Notes: a model not told the origin generated them from the sequence alone. Shown: positions 53,220-62,561, numbered from the stretch's first letter. The stretch: 64,000 nt of DNA from Streptomyces griseochromogenes (GCF_001542625.1 NZ_CP016279.1:4774001-4838000), one strand, 5' to 3'. Made by a program: numbers and translations.

Positions 53220-53633
53220 TCAGATCTGGTGAGGCCACAAGCTGACGCTGTCCGGGCGGAGGCGGACCTCGACCCATGTTCCGTCGGCCTCGTCCGGTGG
53301 CAGTGGGTCGGCGAGGTCGAAGAGGATCTGCGAGCCGGCGATTTCAAGGAAGGCCGCTTTGTCGCCGGGCAGACTCAGACGGCCCCGCAAGATGATCTGG
53401 TCACCTTCCTCGGCCACTGCGGATGAGGCCGAAGCAGCAGGCTTGGTGTTGCCTGCCCAGGTCATGTAGTCGTCGACAGTCCACTCGACATGATGCTCAC
53501 GGCCCACATCACCTGGGTCACCCTGCCACAGCACCACAGCGGTACCTACGTCCGAGCGCACGCGCACCATCTCGGACGGCACCGAGGCCTGCCTCACTGC
53601 CTCTATCTCGACCAACACCCCGCAATCATCCAT
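53220..53633 (-). CDS. Uncharacterised beta-rich protein
   Basis: A 137-residue protein from ATG 53633, with GGAG nearby. It has two beta-rich halves: VRVRSDVGTAVVLWQGDPGD, then GDQIILRGRLSLPGDKAAFL and TWVEVRLRPDSVSLWPHQI. The composition is acidic with few cysteines. It looks like a real, intact small protein, but I recognise no family. It is followed on the minus strand only by remnants. Confidence 0.65.
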   Translation of the reverse strand: MDDCGVLVEIEAVRQASVPSEMVRVRSDVGTAVVLWQGDPGDVGREHHVEWTVDDYMTWAGNTKPAASASSAVAEEGDQIILRGRLSLPGDKAAFLEIAGSQILFDLADPLPPDEADGTWVEVRLRPDSVSLWPHQI

Positions 53634-53679
53634 GGTCTTGCTCCGTGACCGATCACTCCCGCCGGGACGGAACGCCTCA

Positions 53680-53780
53680 GGCGAGGAGGTCGGCGGCCAG
53701 GGAGGCGAAGTCGTCGGGGGTGGCGAGGTGGATGCCGAGTTACTCGGCCTTGGCCCCTTGGAACCGGCTGCGTCGCCCGC
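53680..53780 (-). pseudogene. BRCT-domain C-terminal scrap
   Basis: The minus strand reads VVVAGDAAGSK, then, after a frameshift, AKAE, a stop, and LGIHLATPDDFASLAADLLA. This is the end of a BRCT domain of the kind found in DNA ligases and exonuclease-like proteins (VxGxxAGSKAxKAExLGIPxxxxxxF). It is fused to an MFS fragment. Confidence 0.65.
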
Positions 53781-54165
53781 GACGACGACCTCGACCAGCA
53801 GGAGCTGAAGGAAGGTGAGCACGCCGAGCGAGAACGCGGCGGGGATCGTCAGCAGCGCCGTGAACCGTACCAGGTCCATCGCGATCGGCACGGACCGCTT
53901 GCGGCGGAACTCCACCCACGGGCCGAGCGGCACCGCCACGGCCGCACCCACCGCAGACCCCATGGAGGAGAGCGCGGCGTCCTCGGCACCGGTCCGGCGC
54001 GCAGCACCCGGATGGCGATCAGCGGGAACGCGCCGAAGGCGAGCCACGTGCCGAGCGCGCCGGTCCCGTCCCCCCTGCCACCCGAACCGTCACCCCGGCC
54101 GATGTCCGAGCAGATGTCCCCGCCGGTGCCCCGCCCCTCATGCCCGACGCCCCTCACCACTCTCC
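53781..54165 (-). pseudogene. MFS transporter N-terminal remnant
   Basis: The minus strand contains GTWLAFGAFPLIAIRVL and, in another frame, SSMGSAVGAAVAVPLGPWVE, then FRRKRSVPIAMDLVRFTALL and TIPAAFSLGVLTFLQLLLVE. These are the first transmembrane helices of an MFS exporter, including the RRKR loop between helices 2 and 3. The rest is replaced by the BRCT scrap. It is divergent from the LysR gene at 54276, which probably controlled it. Confidence 0.75.
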
Positions 54166-54238
54166 CTGCACAACCAATCCGCGATCAGAAGCATCAAATC
54201 GGGCACCACAATCCGGGATCAAACAACCACAGAGCCAT

Positions 54239-54261
54239 CGGGCACAACCAACGGTTGTGCC
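54239..54261 (+). promoter_or_regulatory. LysR operator palindrome
   Basis: GGGCACAACC and GGTTGTGCCC are perfect 10-bp inverted repeats separated by AAC, ending 14 bases before the LysR start. It is the likely autoregulatory site, shared with the divergent MFS remnant. Confidence 0.78.
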
Positions 54262-54275
54262 CGTAGGGTATCGGC

Positions 54276-55211
54276 ATGGACCTCGACACCATCCGGACCT
54301 TCGTCGCCGCCGCCGATGCGGGACAGTTCCAGGAGGCCGCCGCCGAGCTGGCGGTCACCCAGCAGGCCGTCTCGAAGCGCATCGCCGCGCTGGAGCGGAA
54401 CCTCGGCGTGCGGCTGTTCACCCGTACCTCACGCGGAGCCGAGCTCACCATCGACGGGCAGGCGTTCCTGCCCCACGCGCGCGAGCTGCTGCGCGTCGCC
54501 GAGCGCGCGGTCACATCGGTGCGCGCCGGCCGACGTCCGCTGCGCGTCGACGTGATCGCGTCGCGCGTCGCGCCATCGGGCCTGATGCGCGGCTTCCACC
54601 AGGCTCACCCCGAGATCGACCTCGACGTGGTGATGCTGTTCGACGTCGAGACGGCCGTCGCCGCCATCCGCTCCGGCACGATCGACGCGTCCTTCCGCGC
54701 CGTCGCCATGCCTGGTCGGCCCCTACCCGAGGAGATCGAGTCCGTCCGCGTGCTCGACGAGCCGCTCCAGCTCCTCACCGGTCCTGCCCACGCGCTGTCG
54801 GGCGCCCGGTCGGTGACCGTAGCCCAGCTCGCCGGGCACCGGATCTGGATGCCCGGCATCGTTCCCGGAACCGAGTGGGCCGCCTACTACGACGACCTCG
54901 TCGCCGAGTTCGGCCTCACCATCGAGGCGACCGGCCCCAACTTCGGCTCCGACGCGCTCCTCGACACCGTCGCCGACACCCCGGCCCTGGCCACCTTCAT
55001 GAGCGAGCAGACCCGCCTCGTCTGGCCCGCCGGCCACGGCCTGCGCCGCATCCCGGTCACCGACCCGACCCCCGTCTACCCGCACTCGCTCCTCTGGCAC
55101 CGCGACAACCCCCACCCAGCCCTGGCCACCCTCCGTGCCCACCTCGCCGCCCATGCGGCCGGCCACGACGCCGCCGGGACCTGGAGGCCGGGCTGGGTGA
55201 TTCCGCGCTGA
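54276..55211 (+). CDS. LysR-family regulator
   Basis: A 311-residue LysR regulator. The N-terminal winged helix is standard (MDLDTIRTFVAAADAGQFQE, AVTQQAVSKRIAALERNLGV, RLFTRTSRGAELTIDGQAF). The two-lobed effector domain starts near residue 88 (RPLRVDVIASRVAPSGLMRG) and appears complete. It is divergent from an MFS exporter remnant and preceded by a perfect 10-bp inverted repeat. Its original target is probably that lost transporter, so it may now be an orphan. Confidence 0.91.
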   Translation: MDLDTIRTFVAAADAGQFQEAAAELAVTQQAVSKRIAALERNLGVRLFTRTSRGAELTIDGQAFLPHARELLRVAERAVTSVRAGRRPLRVDVIASRVAPSGLMRGFHQAHPEIDLDVVMLFDVETAVAAIRSGTIDASFRAVAMPGRPLPEEIESVRVLDEPLQLLTGPAHALSGARSVTVAQLAGHRIWMPGIVPGTEWAAYYDDLVAEFGLTIEATGPNFGSDALLDTVADTPALATFMSEQTRLVWPAGHGLRRIPVTDPTPVYPHSLLWHRDNPHPALATLRAHLAAHAAGHDAAGTWRPGWVIPR

Positions 55212-56111
55212 ATATCGCCGCGTCTTCGATCATCGTGGCCGGATCGGCAGACGGTGGCTCGAAGGACAGGTGTCGCCTTCATCGACGCACTCCGGAACTC
55301 ATCTCGAAACGGCATCCCTGGAAAGCGACACAGCCACCCGGGCCTGGATGTTCCACCTCGCCGGAGCGGACGCCCTCAGCCATCACGAACTCGCCGTTCT
55401 CATCGCCTGACGCGATGGACTCGACGCAACCCGGCTGCCTGCTGGGCGGCGAGCCGACACCCCCATGCCCGGGGCCCTGTACGTCCGCCTCGCCAGCAGC
55501 GCCTCCCAGGGACGTGTGCGCACACGACTGCGTGGAGCGGGCTGCGCCGCCCGGAGCGCGGGGGCGTCCTGGACGGTCCGTTCCGGACATCCCGCCTCGG
55601 CAGCGTACTGCTCTCACGCCTGTCGCAAACGTGCAGATTGCGCGCGCAACAGGGCTGGTGTGAGGCCGAGCATCCGGCAGCCGCAGAGCCGCTCCACGCT
55701 CCGGTCTCGCGCCCCGTGCGGTCCGTCCTCTTCGCCGAGTTCGCGTTCAGCAGGGTGCATCGCGACAAGTTGCGCGGCCGCGCTCGCCAACATGCAGGGC
55801 GACCGGCGTCGACTCTGAGGCGAGCGTAGCGCTCCAGGGACCTTACGGAGGGCGCTCCAGGGACCTTACGGATGCGGGCCGGGAGAGGGCCGGCAGCATC
55901 GGCGTGCCGGGAGCACCGCGCCGCCGGCTCCAGCTCGGAGGAGGACCGGGCCCCGAGGGCAACGTGCTGCCTGGTTCCACGACAGCGAGGGCGACCATCC
56001 TGAACGTGGGCCGGCCGGTCGCTGACAGGATGCCCGTTTCGCTGGCGTGAAGCGTGCGGTGACGTTGCCCGAACCTCGTCGATGTCTGTCCGGCCCTTTA
56101 CGATCGTTTTC
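55212..56111. other. Long gene-free stretch
   Basis: About 900 bases with no assignable gene. One short plus-strand segment near 55320-55410 (RAWMFHLAGADALSHHELAV, then LIA and a stop) looks like the C-terminal end of an unknown protein. A 21-bp direct repeat lies at 55829-55872. Confidence 0.4.
55829..55872 (+). repeat. 21-bp direct repeat
   Basis: GCGCTCCAGGGACCTTACGG, then A, occurs twice with two bases between the copies. It lies about 240 bp upstream of the ricin-lectin gene. Confidence 0.8.
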
Positions 56112-57866
56112 ATGATCTTGAAACAACGGGGGCGTCGTGGGGCACGGACCAGGGCGGCGCTGATCGCTCTGGCCTCGCTCGCGGCGCTGACGACAGCGAC
56201 AGGCGGTCAGCAGGCGGCGGCGAAGGACGGGGAGACGTTCAAGGGCGAGGATGCGTCCAACTTCGTATTGCATCCGCGCGAGATACCGGGGCTGGACCGG
56301 GGCGAGACGGCACGGGGAGTGATCGAGGGGGCGGAGGCTAAGGGTGCGGTGACCCGGGTGTCCCCGCTGACGGTCGCCCAGTCGCGGCAGCACGTGGGGC
56401 GTGCGCTGTGCCACACGACCGGCATCAACGGAACGTTCAAATACAACGGCTTCTGCTGGGACGAGACGGACGACAAGACCAGCGCCTGGTCCGATGCCGG
56501 CGGGTGGCATCCGCAGGGCTTCACGGCATCGCACGACGCCGACGCGAGCGGCACGGTGGACGGTCACCACCTGTACATGGCCTCCTGGTACTACGGTGCG
56601 GGCGGCAAGCGCAACCTGAAGGCCCGTGTCTCCATCCTGGAGTCGACCGGAAAGGACTGGAGTTACGGGCACGTCCTGCTCGTCAGGCCCACCGGCAGCC
56701 GGGCCGACCCCGGCTTCACCACCGTGGGCAACATCCAGCCGGACGGCTTCGGCGACGAACACGCGGACGGCATGGTGTGGTACGGAAACAGGCTGTTCGT
56801 CGCCGACGGCGGTGACTTGCAGATCTACGACCTCAACCACCTGTGGAAGGTGAAATCCGTCGGCGGCGCCACGGGTATCAACGGCACCGATTCCTCGGCC
56901 TCGTACCATCAATGGGCCCTGCCCATGATCGCCCACTACTCGACGCGCACCAAAGCCCAGCAGGACTCCGGGAACCCGAGCAACTGGGCCTGCGACGGGC
57001 GCATCGCATGCCTGAGCTCCCTGAGCCTGGACCGCAGCGCGACGCCGCCCCGCCTGGTGTCCGGGGCGTACCGGTCGAACGATGACGACCGGCCGGCGGA
57101 TGTCATCCGGTGGCCTCTCGACCAGATCGGCGAAGGTGGCACGGCCGACGTTCACGCGACATCCGCCTACAACGCCCCGGTCAAGCAACTGCAGGGCGTG
57201 GTCACCGACGGCACTCACTACTACATGGCGGCTCAGTGCGACCCGGGTTACATGGGCGACCAGGACACCGCCGACAGGGGCAGCCTCTCCTGCATCTGGC
57301 AGGCTGAACCGAACCAGCCTGTCTCCGTCCTGACCCGTTCCCCCGGCTACACCCAGAACCTCTCCTTCGCGCACAACTCCGACCGGCTGTGGGGAATGAA
57401 CGAGCTCGACGGCTCCCGTGTCGTCTTCTCCCTCCTGCCCCGCGAGGCCGACCGCGCCGTCTACCTCAGCAACGACTACAGCGCCCTGTGCGCGGGAGTC
57501 GGCAACAAAATCACCAACGGCTCACCCGTCATCCAGTGGGGGTGCAACCTGGCCCAGGACGAACGCTGGCTCTTCGAGAACACCACCGACTCCACCGGCG
57601 CCCGGGCCTACTTCCTGCGCAACACCTGGTCCGGCAAGTGCATGGGCCCTGCCTCCAGCCTCGCCGATGGTGCCCGGATGATCCAGTACACCTGCAACGG
57701 TGCCGTGGACGAGAAATGGTGGTACGACACCGCCACCCACGAACTGCGCAACGTCTACTCCGGCAAATGCCTGGGCCTCGGATCCACGGCCACCAAGGGC
57801 TCCCAGCTCATCCAATGGGCGTGCAACGGCGCCGCTGACGAGAAGTGGTCCCAGACCGCCCGTTGA
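56112..57866 (+). CDS. Secreted protein with C-terminal ricin-B lectin domain
   Basis: A 584-residue exported protein. The signal peptide is RTRAALIALASLAALTTATG, cleaved near QQAAA. The central 400 residues are probably a beta-propeller-like or unknown domain (NGTFKYNGFCWDETDDKTSA, DGHHLYMASWYYG, GNRLFVADGGDLQIYDLNHL). Residues about 455-584 are a ricin-B trefoil with three repeats, each ending in a QW-type motif (VIQWGCNLAQDERW, MIQYTCNGAVDEKW, LIQWACNGAADEKW). ATG 56112 is chosen over ATG 56082 because the basic signal start follows it. It probably binds polysaccharide outside the cell. Confidence 0.86.
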   Translation: MILKQRGRRGARTRAALIALASLAALTTATGGQQAAAKDGETFKGEDASNFVLHPREIPGLDRGETARGVIEGAEAKGAVTRVSPLTVAQSRQHVGRALCHTTGINGTFKYNGFCWDETDDKTSAWSDAGGWHPQGFTASHDADASGTVDGHHLYMASWYYGAGGKRNLKARVSILESTGKDWSYGHVLLVRPTGSRADPGFTTVGNIQPDGFGDEHADGMVWYGNRLFVADGGDLQIYDLNHLWKVKSVGGATGINGTDSSASYHQWALPMIAHYSTRTKAQQDSGNPSNWACDGRIACLSSLSLDRSATPPRLVSGAYRSNDDDRPADVIRWPLDQIGEGGTADVHATSAYNAPVKQLQGVVTDGTHYYMAAQCDPGYMGDQDTADRGSLSCIWQAEPNQPVSVLTRSPGYTQNLSFAHNSDRLWGMNELDGSRVVFSLLPREADRAVYLSNDYSALCAGVGNKITNGSPVIQWGCNLAQDERWLFENTTDSTGARAYFLRNTWSGKCMGPASSLADGARMIQYTCNGAVDEKWWYDTATHELRNVYSGKCLGLGSTATKGSQLIQWACNGAADEKWSQTAR

Positions 57867-57877
57867 CTCGGGCTGAC

Positions 57878-57914
57878 GACCGGCTGCCCCGGTTCCGGAC
57901 CGGGGCAGCCGGTC
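57878..57914 (+). terminator. Very strong stem-loop after lectin gene
   Basis: GACCGGCTGCCCCGG and CCGGGGCAGCCGGTC form a perfect 15-bp stem with a seven-base loop, 11 bases after the stop. Confidence 0.85.
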
Positions 57915-58069
57915 ACGGTCCTGTCGCTGGAAGCCGAGCTGTGCGCGGGCCCGCGCATGACTCCGCTGAACCCCATCGTGCCGCGACCGCAACCGTCGGC
58001 GAGGGCAGCGTGGGCTCACACGGGGGAGGTTTCGCCGTTCAGCGGCAACACTGCCTTATAGGATGAGGC

Positions 58070-58537
58070 ATGAAATCGAACTTGACGCATTCTGGGACGA
58101 GTTGGGGCCAGCGACGCCCAGCAGTTTTGGCTTCCTTGCTGGGTGCGGCGGCACTCGGATGGACCGCGGTTGCGCTGAGCGTGCACACGACTGGCTCGAC
58201 CGCATCGGACCCTGACAGCGTGACCGATGCCGATCTGGCCCGGCTGGGCGCTGCTGTGATGGCCGTCATCGCGGCGGCGGCTGCCGGACTGTGGTGGCGC
58301 CACTGGGCGACCGTACGTCGGCCGGTGATCGGTGGAGGCTGGGCGCGGGCGGCGTTTGCTGTCTCCGCCGTCCATTCGATGTTCGTCGTACCGGTGATTG
58401 TGTTCGCCTCCTGGGGCTGGAAAGCCCCTGTGATCGCGTTCACCTGCGCGGTGATCGCGGGCGGTGTGCGGGAGGCTGCCGGGGTGACGGCACCAGCCAG
58501 CGGCCGCACGGACATGCCGATCCCGATGTCCGGCTGA
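58070..58537 (+). CDS. Multi-pass membrane protein, unknown family
   Basis: A 155-residue protein with about four hydrophobic segments: AVLASLLGAAALGWTAVALS, LGAAVMAVIAAAAAGLWW, FAVSAVHSMFVVPVIVFASW and APVIAFTCAVIAGGVREAAG. A short loop rich in Asp/Ser (TASDPDSVTDADLA) follows the first. TATAGGATGAGGC directly precedes ATG 58070, giving either a close -10 or an AGGATGAGG ribosome-binding site. No family recognised. Confidence 0.7.
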   Translation: MKSNLTHSGTSWGQRRPAVLASLLGAAALGWTAVALSVHTTGSTASDPDSVTDADLARLGAAVMAVIAAAAAGLWWRHWATVRRPVIGGGWARAAFAVSAVHSMFVVPVIVFASWGWKAPVIAFTCAVIAGGVREAAGVTAPASGRTDMPIPMSG

Positions 58538-58768
58538 CGACGGCTGCACAGCGAGGCCCGGTCTCGGATCGGTCGGGCGGTGCCGGTGTCGGTCATCCCT
58601 CGTGCCACTGGAACGGCTGTCTGCGTCAGCGCAGAGCGGTGGGGGCGAGGCGGGTGGTGTGCGTCTGTTTCCTTGGTGATCGCCGGCCCGGGGGAGTGTC
58701 GTTCATTCGGGGGAACGCTCATCGGCGCTCGGCCATGAGCGGGCGAAGCGGTGGCAGGCTCCTGGACC

Positions 58769-59275
58769 ATGACCGAGAACAGCAACAACGGACAGCGTGC
58801 GCTCGTCGAAGAGTTTCAGCGCATGGACTTCGATGGCGATGGCGTCGTCGACCTGACCGACTTCCTTCGCGCTCCGCGCAGGATCCTGGCCGAGCTGGGT
58901 GTAGCGGAGGACTCGGAGAAGGGCCGGGCTCTCCTGGAAGCCAACAAGCTTCAGTGGGAATCCCTTCTCCCGCTCGCCGGGGGTGACGGTGACGGGATGA
59001 TGACGGTCGATGAATACACGACTGCCCGTACCTCCCCCGCGTTCCGTTCCCCGGACCGCCCGGGCAAGGGAGAGGTGTGCCGGACTCTGTTCGAACTCCT
59101 CGACCGTGACGACGACGGATCGATCAGCCTGGACGAGTTTCTCCGGGCCGCCCACTTCCTGTGCATGTCGGATGTGGACGCCACGACGTACTTCACACAG
59201 CTCGACGGCAATGGGGACGGGCGCCTCGACTCCAAGGAGTTCCTCAAGGCTGTGAAGCGGTTCTACACCAGTTGA
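58769..59275 (+). CDS. Four-EF-hand calcium-binding protein
   Basis: A 168-residue calmodulin/calerythrin-like protein. Four loops are visible: DFDGDGVVDLTD, GDGDGMMTVDE, DRDDDGSISLDE and DGNGDGRLDSKE. Loops 1, 3 and 4 fit the canonical DxDxDG pattern; loop 2 starts with Gly instead of Asp. ATG 58769 is taken; an in-frame GTG at 58751 is possible and neither has a strong ribosome-binding site. There is no signal peptide, so it is cytosolic. It probably buffers or senses Ca2+. A strong terminator follows. Confidence 0.9.
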   Translation: MTENSNNGQRALVEEFQRMDFDGDGVVDLTDFLRAPRRILAELGVAEDSEKGRALLEANKLQWESLLPLAGGDGDGMMTVDEYTTARTSPAFRSPDRPGKGEVCRTLFELLDRDDDGSISLDEFLRAAHFLCMSDVDATTYFTQLDGNGDGRLDSKEFLKAVKRFYTS

Positions 59276-59315
59276 CGCGCTGAGGGAGCCGCCAGGCGAT
59301 CGGCCATATGCCAGG

Positions 59316-59350
59316 CCCATGAGCCGCCACCAGCTCGCGCGGCTCATGGG
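59316..59350 (+). terminator. Stem-loop after EF-hand gene
   Basis: CCCATGAGCCGC and GCGGCTCATGGG form a perfect 12-bp stem with an 11-base loop, about 40 bases after the stop. Confidence 0.75.
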
Positions 59351-59504
59351 TGCGCCACCGGTCATCACCCCCGGCGGAGGGTACGTTTCCCTTGGATGTG
59401 CTGAAGGCCGTGCGGAGGCAGTCACAGCCTCGCTGTACGGGGAGGTGTCACCAGGCGTCCGTCTGTTTGCTCGCCGCCGCACTGGAGGCCGAAGTCAAGT
59501 AGTA

Positions 59505-59620
59505 AATAGCCGAGTTGGCAGCCGAGATGGACGCGGCCGGCCACCGCCTGGCGGTCCGCAACGGCCACCACCGTGGCCGTGGTGCCGCAAGTCGCCCAAG
59601 GCCAGCGAAGATGTCCAGTA
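59505..59620 (+). pseudogene. IS256 (mutator) transposase scrap
   Basis: One frame reads ELAAEMDAAGHRLAVRNGHH, then RGRGAAS, matching the N-terminal part of mutator-family transposases (MDxxGRRLVVRNGxHxxR). Only about 30 codons survive. Confidence 0.6.
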
Positions 59621-59699
59621 TCACGAGCTGTCCCGGCCGTGACCGGTTGTACCGCGGCCGTCGCGGCGACCATGGCACCGACAGCGTCGGCAGCCACCT

Positions 59700-60600
59700 G
59701 CACATGCTGTTCCGCTCATAGGGGCGACTGCGCGACGGCGACCCACGATGCCCAGATCGACGAGTGTGTGGCCCTCGACAGCGCCGACGACCGGGCGCTG
59801 ACTGCTGTGTCGGCGGCGGCCGGCAACCGGTCCAAGGCGGACCAGGTCCCCAGCACGTGGCTTCGCCAGCTGTCGCGTCGGTAGCAGGCGGCCCGCGAGC
59901 AGCGCGCGGAGGAAGCCGTTCTCGTCCCGAGTGGTCGTGACGAACGAGAGGTTCTCGTAGTCCACCGGTATCTGGTCGGTGACGTCCACCACGGAACCGG
60001 GGCCGAAGAAACTGGTAGGCCTGGGCGTGCGGCCGGGGGAGGGTGGGCGAGGTGCCGACCCATTGGGTCCGGTCGAGGCCGAGCAGGCGCAGGATGCGGT
60101 CTTCTATCTCCTGGTGAGCGGGTTGACCCGTGGCTTTCTGGATGATCATGCCGAGCAGGATGTAGCCGGTGTTGAAGTACTCCCAGCCCCCGCCGGGCAG
60201 GAAGTCCGGCGCGTGGGCCATGGCGCGGGCAACCAGCTGCTGAGGGCCGTAGACGTCGTGGCTCCGCTGGTAGTACTCCTCCGGTGTGGTGTATCCGGGC
60301 AGGTCGTCGTGGATGCCGCTGGTGTGCTGGAGCAGTTGGCGGATGGTGATCCGGCTGCCGTCGTTGCCGTTCCCCCGCACCACGCCTGGCAGCCAGTCGG
60401 CGACCGTGTCGTTCAGGGACAGCCTGCCCTCGGTCTCCAGTTGGAGGACCACGGTGGCGACCAGCGTCTTGGACGTGCTGGCCATTTTGCCCCCAACGGG
60501 ACGCGATCCGGCGCATCTCAGGATCGGACGGGGGATATCCCCCCGGCGCGGGCCATCACCAGGCCGGCGTCGAGCTGCCGGGCGCGGTGTGGCGGATCCC
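59700..60600 (-). pseudogene. D-Ala-D-Ala carboxypeptidase-like hydrolase, broken
   Basis: The minus strand reads GGKMASTSKTLVATVVLQLE with the SxxK nucleophile (STSK), RITIRQLLQHTSGIHDDLPG, then WEYFNTGYILLGMIIQKATG (YxN motif as YFN) and LLGLDRTQWVGTSPTLPRPH. Homology then continues in another frame (VDVTDQIPVDYENLSFVTTT, RDENGFLRALLAGRLLP). The first 50 or so residues are missing. The truncation and the frameshift make it a pseudogene of a serine-type carboxypeptidase or beta-lactamase-fold enzyme. Confidence 0.8.
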
Positions 60601-60698
60601 GTACGTCCAGGCCTGCTCATCAGCCTCGCGTCGGCGCGTGCCTGGCCTCCGGCCTCCACCTTCCGTCAGTTGGAACCACACGATGCACACACACCCGG

Positions 60699-61175
60699 CT
60701 ACGAGGGCCAGATGACTGCACCATCACGCACCACCAGCGGCTCGGACTGGGGCTCTTCACAGAACCGGGTCCACCCCAGGCTGACGCTGCCATCGGGGTG
60801 GCGGTGAAAGTCTCCGGCCTTGCTCGCCAGCCAAGAGAGGAGTTCGCCGGTGCGTTCGAAGTCATCGGGGTGGATCTCCTGACGGCTGGTCAGGGCCCAG
60901 GCACCGGGCCCGGTTCGCTGCCTGGGAAGCAGGACTGAGACAAGTGCACCGCCCACCTTGGACGCTTCGCCGTCGCAGCCCAGGAGAGGTTCAGGATGGT
61001 CCTGGATGACGGGTTCCCCGTGGTCGTCCTCGACCACGAGCGGAAACCCGGTCACGATACGGAGGATCTCCGGCTTGGGGCCCAGCCCAAGATGCCATCG
61101 GAGTTCGGCGAGCTCCTCCTCCGATATCGCGTCGTGCAGGTCCAGCGTGAGCATGAGTTCAAAGATGTCGGCCAT
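60699..61175 (-). CDS. Uncharacterised cytosolic protein
   Basis: A 158-residue protein from ATG 61175. It starts MADIFELMLTLDLHDAISEE, then ELAELRWHLGLGPKPEILRI, and has a central TGPGAWALTSRQEIHPDDFE and WLASKAGDFHRHPDGSVSLG, ending RFCEEPQSEPLVVRDGAVIW. The even composition and lack of rare-frame artefacts suggest a real gene. Some actinobacterial immunity-type proteins look similar, but I cannot assign it. Confidence 0.7.
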   Translation of the reverse strand: MADIFELMLTLDLHDAISEEELAELRWHLGLGPKPEILRIVTGFPLVVEDDHGEPVIQDHPEPLLGCDGEASKVGGALVSVLLPRQRTGPGAWALTSRQEIHPDDFERTGELLSWLASKAGDFHRHPDGSVSLGWTRFCEEPQSEPLVVRDGAVIWPS

Positions 61176-61293
61176 AGCCGCACACGCTAGTGCTCACGTC
61201 TGACAGTCCGGCCCGGTCGGACGGTGGCCTCCCGCGCAATCGGCGCTGCGCGCTGCGGGTGAACGAATCACCGCCTACTCGCGTCGGTCTACT

Positions 61294-61686
61294 GTGAAGA
61301 CTCACATACTCGAACGATGCGTTGTGTCAGTGACCGTCGCGGCCTCGGTCGTGCTGACGGGATGTACGGGGTCAGGAGCCGCCAGGTCGAAAACCGTCAC
61401 GAGGAACGAGGCGATCACTCAACCCGTCATGGTGAGTGGCGACGGTCGGACCCTCACCGTCATGGCGGAGTCGGGTGGGTGCGACGGCCTTCCTCGCCTT
61501 CGGGCATCCGAGACCTCCAAGACCGTCTTCCTCACCGTGCGGGTCGTCACTCGGACGGGACCGGACATCGCGTGCCCGGCTGACGCCCGCATCGGCCCGG
61601 CACGCGCGACCCTGCACACGGTCCTCGGATCGAGGACGGTGACCGACGAGACGACCGGCCGTCGGTTGGTGGTCCGAAGGGGGTGA
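61294..61686 (+). CDS. Putative lipoprotein
   Basis: A 130-residue lipoprotein. The signal peptide is KTHILERCVVSVTVAASVVL with lipobox LTGC (Cys24), followed by a Gly/Ser linker. The mature domain contains NEAITQPVMVSGDGRTLTVM, AESGGCDGLPRLRASETSKT and RVVTRTGPDIACPADARIGP; two further cysteines probably pair. The start is GTG 61294. No family recognised beyond lipoprotein. Confidence 0.75.
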   Translation: MKTHILERCVVSVTVAASVVLTGCTGSGAARSKTVTRNEAITQPVMVSGDGRTLTVMAESGGCDGLPRLRASETSKTVFLTVRVVTRTGPDIACPADARIGPARATLHTVLGSRTVTDETTGRRLVVRRG

Positions 61687-61789
61687 CGACGATGACATGA
61701 CTCGTGCGGTGATGCCATGCCCCGCCGCCTGGACAAGACCGAGACCCGCCGGCAGCTGGGTCGTGAGGAGATCTACGGGGAAGCGGCGG

Positions 61790-62003
61790 CCCGGCTGACC
61801 ACGCGTGCCGCCGGCCCGTCCGATGCCGGCCCCGACATCGCCGCCCCGCCATGGCGGCCAGGGAAGCGCCGTGGCCCGAGGCCGTCGCAGTCGACACGAG
61901 CGGCCCCTTGGAGTCCGCTGTCACCCGGGCGATGACAGCTGTACGCCCTTGGGGCGCCGGCCAGGCCCCGGTCTTCCGTCGCCCTTACATGGAGCCGGGC
62001 TGA
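61790..62003 (+). pseudogene. C-terminal end of an APH/AAA-type kinase
   Basis: After a frameshift the plus strand reads REAPWPEAVAVDTSGPLESA, then VTRAMTAVRPWGAGQAPVFR and RPYMEPG. This resembles the end of bifunctional aminoglycoside-phosphotransferase/ATP-binding proteins (PWPxAxxVDTSGxLxxxV...RPYMEPD). The nucleotide-binding part is absent. Confidence 0.55.
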
Positions 62004-62130
62004 GGCGCAGAGGTGGCCGTGTTGTCCGGGAGCACGGCGAGGGCGACCGTGAGGGTGGGGAGCGAGGGAGTGAGTACTGTGAGGGCGCTCGTCTACCACG
62101 GCCCGCAACAGACCGCGCGCCGACGCCAGG

Positions 62131-62561
62131 TCACCCGAACTCGATCCGCATATCGGGCGGTCGGTGCAGCGTGTTGTGCACCGTGCAGTGGTCGACCACC
62201 GCAGGCAGCGCCTCCATCCTGGCCCTGCTCAGCCCGTGCGGCACCAGGACCCGCAGACTCATGCGGCATTGCGGGCAGGCCGGTCGTCGGCCATGGTGAA
62301 GTCCGCCATCACACGGAGGCGTTCGCGGTCGAGCTGGTGGCGTTCCAGGAAACGCCCCGCGTAGTAGGCGACACATGAGGCAAGCGACATGACGAGCGCT
62401 TCGACCGGCGTCGGGCCGCGGTCATCACCACCCGCCTCGACGGGCTGATCGGTGACGGCTCCGTGGCCACGTACCGTGACTTCGAACGCCTGGCCCTTCA
62501 GGTGACTCACCTGTATGTGGCCCAGCGGCACCGGGGTGACGTGCGGGCTGTGGTCTGTCAT
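62131..62561 (-). pseudogene. OsmC-family protein, frameshifted
   Basis: ATG 62561 starts an OsmC-like protein: VSHLKGQAFEVTVRGHGAVT, GPTPVEALVMSLASCVAYYA with the peroxidatic-type Cys, then GRFLERHQLDRERLRVMADF. The frame stops at 62259 after about 100 residues. The C-terminal half continues in another frame to 62131 (RMSLRVLVPHGLSRARMEAL, VVDHCTVHNTLHRPPDMRIE) and holds the second conserved Cys. One frameshift near 62270 therefore separates the halves. It overlaps the stop of the site-2 protease gene as ATGA, so it was co-translated. Check for a sequencing error. Confidence 0.8.

Noticed and set aside
61717..61935. 72-codon frame starting MPRRLDKTETRRQLG
   Set aside because: A plausible start, but it changes to low-complexity sequence after 25 codons and overlaps the kinase C-terminal remnant in another frame.
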